Shown: positions 24,119 to 29,182 of the stretch, one piece after another
How positions within the stretch are numbered: position 1 is the stretch's first letter
How the letters are laid out: every line of letters starts with the position of its first letter
Assembly (NCBI GenBank): GCA_919902965.1
Contig: CAKKSJ010000118.1
Coordinates: 1-29,182 of the forward strand
From: Burkholderiales bacterium
GTDB taxonomy: Bacteria > Pseudomonadota > Gammaproteobacteria > Burkholderiales > SG8-39
Direction of reading: 5' to 3'
DNA length: 29,182 nucleotides
Made by a program: the position numbers and the translations under genes
Notes under the pieces: model-generated
What the model was told of the DNA's origin: nothing
Databases searched by the model: none
Seen by the model: the letters and a program-made list of their open reading frames with translations, nothing else

Positions 24119-25495
24119 TCAGCGCTCAGTCAGCGAACGCTCCAGCGTCTTGTTGATCGGCTTGAGCAGATAGTAGAGCACGCTGCGCCGGCCGGTGAGC
24201 ACATCGACCTGTCCGGTCATTCCCGGGATCACGGGCAGGAGCTTGCCGCGATACTCGACGCCGGGTTTGAGGGTGCGCACATGGGCGACGAAGTAGGGCT
24301 CGGACGATTGCCCCGGTTGCGCTTGGGGCTGTATGGAATCGGCGCTGACATAAACGATATTGCCGTCCACGCCGCCATAAATGCTGTAGTCGTAAGCCGC
24401 GAGCTTGACCGTGGCTTTCTGTCCGGACTTGACGAAGGCGATGTCCTGCGGCCGGATGCGTGCTTCGACCAGAAGCGAATCCTCCACTGCCACGATTTCC
24501 GCCATCGGCGTCCCCGGCTGCACCACGCCGCCCGGCGTCTTGTTGGCGATGGTCTTGACCACGCCGTTCACCGGTGAGCGCACCAGGGTGCGGTCCATCT
24601 TGTCCTCCAGGCCCGGCACTGCCGCGGCGACTTTCGCCAGCTCGTTCCTCGCCGCCGACAGTTCATTCGCCGCCTGGCTGCGGAATTGCGATTCGTTGTC
24701 CTGCATTTTGCGCTTGGCCTCTTCGATCGCCGAGCGCGCGCGCGGTATCGCCAGGGTCGCCGCGTCCAGTTCGCCCTGGATACGGCTGGATTCGCGCTGC
24801 AGGCGCAGCAACTCCACTTCGGACACAGCGCCTTCCTTCACCATGGGCGCGGTGATGGCGAGTTCCCGCTTGAGAATCTCCGACTGCTCCTGCGAACGCT
24901 TGCGCTTGGACTGGAGTTCCACCAGTTCCTGGTTGCGCTGCGCCAGCTGCTCGCGCAGCACCGCGTTTTTCCCGGCGAGATCGGCGAGCTTCGCGCGATG
25001 CACCGCGCCCTCGTTTTCCGCAAGCGCCGGCGCGCTCTTGATCACGTCCGCCGGCATTTTGAGCGGCGTACCCTGCACCTCGGCGCTGAGCCGCGCGACT
25101 TTCGCGCGCAAGCCGAGTTCGCCCTGCTGGCCTTCGCGATAGGCCGAGGCGAAACGCACGCGGTCCAGTTCGAACAGCACCTGGTCTTTCTTTACCGGGT
25201 CGCCTTCCTTCACCAGGATCTTGTCGATAATGCCGCCTTCGAGGTTTTGCACGTACTGGGTCTGGCTCGCGGTGATCACCTTGCCTTCGCCGCGCGCGAT
25301 TTCGTCGATCTCGGCAAGCCAGGCCCACACCAGGGCGATGAGGAAAAACCCGATGATGGCCGCGAGCAGCCAGTGCGGCGGGCGCCGCAATCCACCGTCA
25401 TCGGCGGCGAGTTCCTCCGGCCGCCACGCCGGCGGCAGCAGCGGCGGCTTTGGTTTCACCACGGTTTCGTGCGCGAGGTCCATGGATTCGCTCAT
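24119..25495 (-). CDS. HlyD/LapC-family type I secretion periplasmic adaptor
   Basis: The 458-residue protein is the membrane-fusion part of a type I secretion machine, linking the inner-membrane ATPase to the TolC-like channel. It has a short cytoplasmic N-terminus, one membrane helix (about 42-60) and a lipoyl-like half (VQNLEGGIIDKILVKEGDPVKKDQVLFELD, 82-111). A long coiled coil follows (about 140-300, e.g. LREQLAQRNQELVELQSKRKRSQEQSEILKREL), then the second lipoyl half and the family signature VRSPVNGVVK. The C-terminus GMTGQVDVLTGRRSVLYYLLKPI is typical of LapC/PrsE-type adaptors. Its ATG overlaps the ATPase gene stop by 4 bases (ATGA), so it is the third gene of the TolC-ATPase-adaptor operon. 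Confidence 0.95.
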   Translation of the reverse strand: MSESMDLAHETVVKPKPPLLPPAWRPEELAADDGGLRRPPHWLLAAIIGFFLIALVWAWLAEIDEIARGEGKVITASQTQYVQNLEGGIIDKILVKEGDPVKKDQVLFELDRVRFASAYREGQQGELGLRAKVARLSAEVQGTPLKMPADVIKSAPALAENEGAVHRAKLADLAGKNAVLREQLAQRNQELVELQSKRKRSQEQSEILKRELAITAPMVKEGAVSEVELLRLQRESSRIQGELDAATLAIPRARSAIEEAKRKMQDNESQFRSQAANELSAARNELAKVAAAVPGLEDKMDRTLVRSPVNGVVKTIANKTPGGVVQPGTPMAEIVAVEDSLLVEARIRPQDIAFVKSGQKATVKLAAYDYSIYGGVDGNIVYVSADSIQPQAQPGQSSEPYFVAHVRTLKPGVEYRGKLLPVIPGMTGQVDVLTGRRSVLYYLLKPINKTLERSLTER

Positions 25496-27633
25496 CGCGC
25501 CATCCTGACTTTGCCCTCGGCGATGGCTTTCAATACCAGGTCCTTCGGCCCCACTGCCACCACCTTGCCGCCGTCCATGACCACCAGGGTGTTGATCACC
25601 GACAGCAGCGATTCGCGGTGGGTGACAACGATGATGGTCTTGCCGGCAAGCTCGTTCTGCATCTGCGTCTTCAGGCGTTCTTCGGCCGAATGGTCCATCG
25701 CGTGCGTGGGCTCGTCCAGCACCAGAATCGGCGGGTCGGTGATCAGCGCGCGCGCCAGCGCCACGGTCTGGCGCTGCCCGCCGGAGAGTGCTTCACCGCG
25801 TTCACCCACCGGCATGTCGAAACCGCGGGGATGGCGGTTGACGATGTCGATCAGCCCCGCGATCGAGGCCGCGCGCAGAATCGCGGCGTCGTCGGCGCCC
25901 GGTGCGCCCACCAGCAGGTTGTCGCGCACGCTGCCGGCGAACAGCGCGATGTTCTGCGGCAGATAACCCACCGCGCGGCGCAGGTCCACCGGATCGATGG
26001 CGCGGATGTCGGTGCCGTCGACGAGTATCGAGCCGGACTGGGGCTGATACAGCGCGATCAGCAGCTTGGCGAGCGTGGTCTTGCCCGAGCCGATGCGTCC
26101 GATAATGCCGACGCGATCGCCTTCCTTGATCGCGAAGCTCACCCCGGCGAGCGCGTCGAGTTCGCCGCCCGGATATTTGAAGCTGACATCCTGAAAGCGG
26201 ATGTCTCCGCCCAGCGCCGGGCGGTGCACGAAGCTGCGGTCGCGCGGCCGTTCGCGCGGCGCATCCATGATCTTGTTCAATGCGGAGAGTGCGCTCATCG
26301 ACTGGTGATAGCGCGTGAGCAGCGAAGCCACTGTCGACAGCGGCGCGAGCGCGCGCCCGGCGATAATGGTGCAGGCGATCAGCCCGCCGGTGGTGAGCTG
26401 GTTCTCGCCCACCAAATAGACGCCCACGGCCAGCGTGGCGACGCCGACCATCATTTGCACCCACATGGAGAAATTCACCGCGAGGGAAGATAGGAAGCGC
26501 GTGCCCAGGCTTTCCTTCGCGACATAGTCGACCACTTCTTCCCATTTGCGCTGCATCTGCGAGGACGCGCCCAGCGCTTTCACTGCCTCTATCGAACCCA
26601 GGGTCTCGATTAGGATGGCGTGCTTGGCCTCGCTCGCGCGGAACACGCGGCGGATGCGATCGCGCAGCGGCACCTGCAGCGATACCCCCATGGCCAGCAC
26701 GACCGGAATCGCGACCAGCGGCACTGCCGCCATGGCCCAGCCGCCGACCAGGGCGATCACGCCGATGAACAGCAGCACGAAGGGCAGGTCGATCAGCGAG
26801 GTCATGGTCGCCGAAGTGAAGAACTCGCGCAGTGACTCGAACTCACGCACATTGTTGGCGAGCATGCCCACCGATTCGCTGCCGGCATCCAGGCGGCGCG
26901 CCATCACCTGTTCGAACAGCGCCGAGGACAGCGCCATGTCGGCGCGCCGCCCGGCGACATCGATGAACCAGCCGCGCAGGAGTTTCAGCCCGAAGTCGAA
27001 CAGGTACATCACCGCCATGCCGACGGCCAGCACCCAGAAGGTCTCGAAGGCCTTGTTGGGCAGGACGCGGTCATACACGTTCATGAAGAAAAGCGGTGAC
27101 AGCACCGTGAAAATGTTCACCAGCACGCTCGCGCCGGCGACCTCTCCGTAAAGCGGCCAGGCGCGCGCGAGCGTGCCCCAGAACCAGTGATGGGTGGCGA
27201 GTATGCGTTCGCTGCCGGTGCCCGCCTCAAAGCGCACCGCGCGGCTCACGGCGATCGCCGTGCCCTGGTAGTCGCGCGCGAGTTCCGCGAGCGGCACATC
27301 TTTCTCGATGCCCTCCGCCGTGACGATCTGGGCCGTGCCCTCGCCGCGCGCGACCAGCACGCAGGCGTTGCGCTCTTTTAGCAACAGTACGGCGGGCAGC
27401 GAGAGCTTGGGGAAGCGCTCCAGTTCTATTGCGATGCTGCGTGCGCTGAATCCGGCGCGCTCCGCGGCGCGCGCGAACAGCGCCGGGCTGAGCCCGACGG
27501 CATCAACAGGCAGGCCGGTGAGCAGCGCCTGCGCGCTCATCGGCTGTCCCAGCAGGCGCGTCAGCTGCGCAAGGCAGGCTGCGAGGGGATCGGTAATTAT
27601 TTCGGCTGCGGGTGCGGGCGTGCTAGCGTTCAT
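25492..27633 (-). CDS. Type I secretion ABC ATPase/permease, LapB-like, with degenerate C39-like domain
   Basis: The 713-residue inner-membrane protein powers one-step secretion of a large substrate. Residues about 12-135 form a peptidase-C39-like domain. Cys20 is present (LAACLAQLTRLLGQ), but the position where the catalytic His would be expected reads NACVLVAR, so it is probably a non-cleaving substrate-docking domain, as in HlyB and LapB. The six-helix permease spans about 160-440, and the ATPase about 475-713 with Walker A GRIGSGKTT (512-520), signature LSGGQ (616-620), Walker B ILVLDE (636-641) and VVTHRES. The pattern GLPVDAVGLSPALFARAAERAGF resembles LapB-type exporters of giant adhesins. 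Start and stop overlap the neighbouring genes by 4 bases (ATGA at both ends). Confidence 0.95.
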   Translation of the reverse strand: MNASTPAPAAEIITDPLAACLAQLTRLLGQPMSAQALLTGLPVDAVGLSPALFARAAERAGFSARSIAIELERFPKLSLPAVLLLKERNACVLVARGEGTAQIVTAEGIEKDVPLAELARDYQGTAIAVSRAVRFEAGTGSERILATHHWFWGTLARAWPLYGEVAGASVLVNIFTVLSPLFFMNVYDRVLPNKAFETFWVLAVGMAVMYLFDFGLKLLRGWFIDVAGRRADMALSSALFEQVMARRLDAGSESVGMLANNVREFESLREFFTSATMTSLIDLPFVLLFIGVIALVGGWAMAAVPLVAIPVVLAMGVSLQVPLRDRIRRVFRASEAKHAILIETLGSIEAVKALGASSQMQRKWEEVVDYVAKESLGTRFLSSLAVNFSMWVQMMVGVATLAVGVYLVGENQLTTGGLIACTIIAGRALAPLSTVASLLTRYHQSMSALSALNKIMDAPRERPRDRSFVHRPALGGDIRFQDVSFKYPGGELDALAGVSFAIKEGDRVGIIGRIGSGKTTLAKLLIALYQPQSGSILVDGTDIRAIDPVDLRRAVGYLPQNIALFAGSVRDNLLVGAPGADDAAILRAASIAGLIDIVNRHPRGFDMPVGERGEALSGGQRQTVALARALITDPPILVLDEPTHAMDHSAEERLKTQMQNELAGKTIIVVTHRESLLSVINTLVVMDGGKVVAVGPKDLVLKAIAEGKVRMAR

Positions 27634-29144
27634 TTTTCTGCCTCGGGCGTAGCCAATGTCTTGCTCATACGCAAGTCCGGAGCCAGCGCCGTTCCTTTTC
27701 GCCCTTGCACAGTCGCAATGTTGTCTTCCTGATTCTGCTCAGGCGCAGTCCCAGCCGCTGCATTGTGTTCTGCCGCGGTGATCGCTGCTTCCCGTTCTGC
27801 AAACTGCGTCCGCGGCGGCGCATTAATGTCCACGCCCAGTGTTTCCAGCAGCCTGCCCATGGCAGCAAGCACGCGCAGCTCGCCCAGCGTGACCGCGTAA
27901 GCGCCCGTGTACTCGCTGCTCCGGGCAGCGAATAATTCGTTTTCGGCGTTGAGCACGTCGAGCAGGGTGCGCTGGCCGATGGAGAATTGCAAGCGGTAGG
28001 CGTGCACCACCTGCGCGCTCGCCGCTGCATAGCGCTGCAGTTGCGGCAGGCGCAGGCGGTCTTCCGCGAGCGTCTGCCAGGCCTGGCGCAGGTCGCGCTC
28101 GACGTCGTTGCGCGCCTTGCCGTAGCCCGCGCTGGCTTCATCGATGCGCGCTACCGCCTCGCGCACGCGCGCCGCATCGGCGCCGCCGCGAAACAGGTTG
28201 TAGCGCAAGCGCAGCATCGCGTAACGGTCGGTATTGGCGCCGCGCAGGCCGTCCAGGTCATGGTTGGCCGAAGTTCCCACTTCGAACGCAAGCCGCGGCG
28301 AGGCGTAGCGGCTGCGCAGGGAATCGCGGTCGGCCTGCGCCGCGAGCAAGTCTTTTTGCGCGGCGCGGATTGCAGGGTGCGTTTCCAGCGCCAGCGCGAG
28401 CGCTTCCGCAAGGGTAGCCGGCAGCCTGGTCTGGAAGTTTCCCGCATCCGCGAGTTGGCCGGGGGGCAGGCCGGTAAGATGCAGAAACGCTGCTTCCGCC
28501 TGCGCCAGCTGGCTGCGCAACTGGGTAAGGGAGGCTTGCGCCAGCGCATAGCGTGCATCGGCCTGCTGCGCGTCGGCGCGCCGGCCCTGTCCGACGTCGG
28601 CCAGACGCGACACCTGCGTCAGCGTTTCCTGGTGGCGTTTCTCGTTGTCGGCGGCAATGGTGATCAGCTCGCGCAGCCGGATCACGTCCAGATACGCCTG
28701 CGCCGCGCGCGCGCCGGCAGATTCCGCCGCGCTCGCTACCTGATCGCCCGCGCCTTCCGCGCGCGCCTGGAAGCGGCGCACCTGTCCCGAAGTCGCGCCG
28801 CCGTCGAAGACCAGTTGCGACAGGCTGACTTCGGCCTCGCGCCGTGTCAGCGTCTGGTCGGAGCCGAGCACGCGCGTGCTCGGGTTGTTGCTGGTTTCGC
28901 GGCCCTGGCCGACGCTCGCGTCTATGCTCGGATACCAGGCGCCGCGCGCCTGCGCCGCCGCCTCTACGCTGGCGCGCTGGCTTGCACGCGCCGCGCGCAC
29001 TTCCGGCAGGTTGGCTACGGCGCGCGTCAGCGCCTCGGCCAGCGTGTCGGCAAGGGCGGTCGGCGCGAATGACGCGGTCAACAGTAGAAGGGCGACAAGA
29101 TAGACGCGAACAAACAAGTTGATTCCCTTAGGGCCTGTTGACAT
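27630..29144 (-). CDS. TolC-family outer membrane channel of type I secretion (LapE/AggA-like)
   Basis: The 504-residue protein is the outer membrane and periplasmic tunnel of the secretion system. A signal peptide (LFVRVYLVALLLLTASFAPTALA, cleavage near residue 32) precedes two TolC repeats. The first is about 35-240 with LSQLVFDGGATSGQVRRFQA and AAQAYLDVIRLREL; the second is about 245-440 with LRYNLFRGGADAARVREA and RLQFSIGQRTLLDVLNAENELFAARS, both diagnostic of the family. A low-complexity, charged tail of about 60 residues follows. ATG at 29144 has no evident ribosome site, whereas a TTG at 29117 is preceded by AAGGGA at good spacing and still gives a full signal peptide, so the true start may be there. 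It is the first gene of the operon and overlaps the ATPase gene by 4 bases. Confidence 0.93.
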   Translation of the reverse strand: MSTGPKGINLFVRVYLVALLLLTASFAPTALADTLAEALTRAVANLPEVRAARASQRASVEAAAQARGAWYPSIDASVGQGRETSNNPSTRVLGSDQTLTRREAEVSLSQLVFDGGATSGQVRRFQARAEGAGDQVASAAESAGARAAQAYLDVIRLRELITIAADNEKRHQETLTQVSRLADVGQGRRADAQQADARYALAQASLTQLRSQLAQAEAAFLHLTGLPPGQLADAGNFQTRLPATLAEALALALETHPAIRAAQKDLLAAQADRDSLRSRYASPRLAFEVGTSANHDLDGLRGANTDRYAMLRLRYNLFRGGADAARVREAVARIDEASAGYGKARNDVERDLRQAWQTLAEDRLRLPQLQRYAAASAQVVHAYRLQFSIGQRTLLDVLNAENELFAARSSEYTGAYAVTLGELRVLAAMGRLLETLGVDINAPPRTQFAEREAAITAAEHNAAAGTAPEQNQEDNIATVQGRKGTALAPDLRMSKTLATPEAEK

Positions 29145-29182
29145 TCAATATTTTATGGATGGGGCTGTTAACTTAGCCGGAA

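Noticed and set aside
23802..24173. + strand 123-codon open frame between convergent transporter genes
   Set aside because: No family features, no ribosome site, and its end overlaps the adaptor gene on the other strand.
1..29182. CRISPR array, integrase, transposase or toxin-antitoxin pair near the STAND gene
   Set aside because: None seen on either strand; the only repeats are the short ones listed, so mobility of the segment rests on context alone.

Overview
The window looks like a chromosomal segment of a GC-rich betaproteobacterium. The support is a Bug/TctC-type solute receptor, a class I fumarase split into two genes, an IlvB/IlvN-type acetolactate synthase, RlmJ and a LapB/LapC/TolC-type type I secretion operon. 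This is inference from gene families; there is no rRNA or other taxonomic marker. About twenty protein genes are supportable, one cut by the left edge and one a clear gene remnant. No rRNA, tRNA or CRISPR array was found.

Left part (1-4912, + strand) is housekeeping: the tail of a Bug receptor, fumarase alpha, a secreted chalcone-isomerase-like protein, fumarase beta, an AroF-like DAHP synthase, a MazG-like pyrophosphohydrolase and RlmJ. The chalcone-isomerase-like gene sits between the two fumarase subunit genes and overlaps the beta gene. A membrane protein with DUF5924-like and DUF2914-like parts follows on the opposite strand (5115-6125).

Central part (about 6126-13359) looks like a disturbed, acquired segment. 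It begins with a non-coding stretch that breaks into the last ~100 codons of ilvB, followed by an intact ilvN. Then comes a single 5.3-kb minus-strand gene for a 1758-residue STAND-type ATPase with a probable N-terminal PD-(D/E)xK nuclease and a very long C-terminal region. This architecture resembles Avs-type antiphage proteins and is the most interesting item here. Its start region is clearly less GC-rich than the chromosome around it, and long gene-poor stretches flank it.

Right part (13360-23741) holds an ACT-ACT protein, a PAS-GGDEF-EAL protein next to a CDF zinc-type exporter, a Gfo/Idh/MocA oxidoreductase with a large uncharacterised protein carrying a GNAT-like segment, a 2OG-Fe(II) oxygenase, a ThDP-dependent enzyme and an ABC half-transporter. 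The last part (24119-29144, minus strand) is a compact operon for TolC-like outer membrane channel, LapB-like ATPase and HlyD/LapC-like adaptor, joined by 4-base ATGA overlaps. Its secreted substrate is not in the window.
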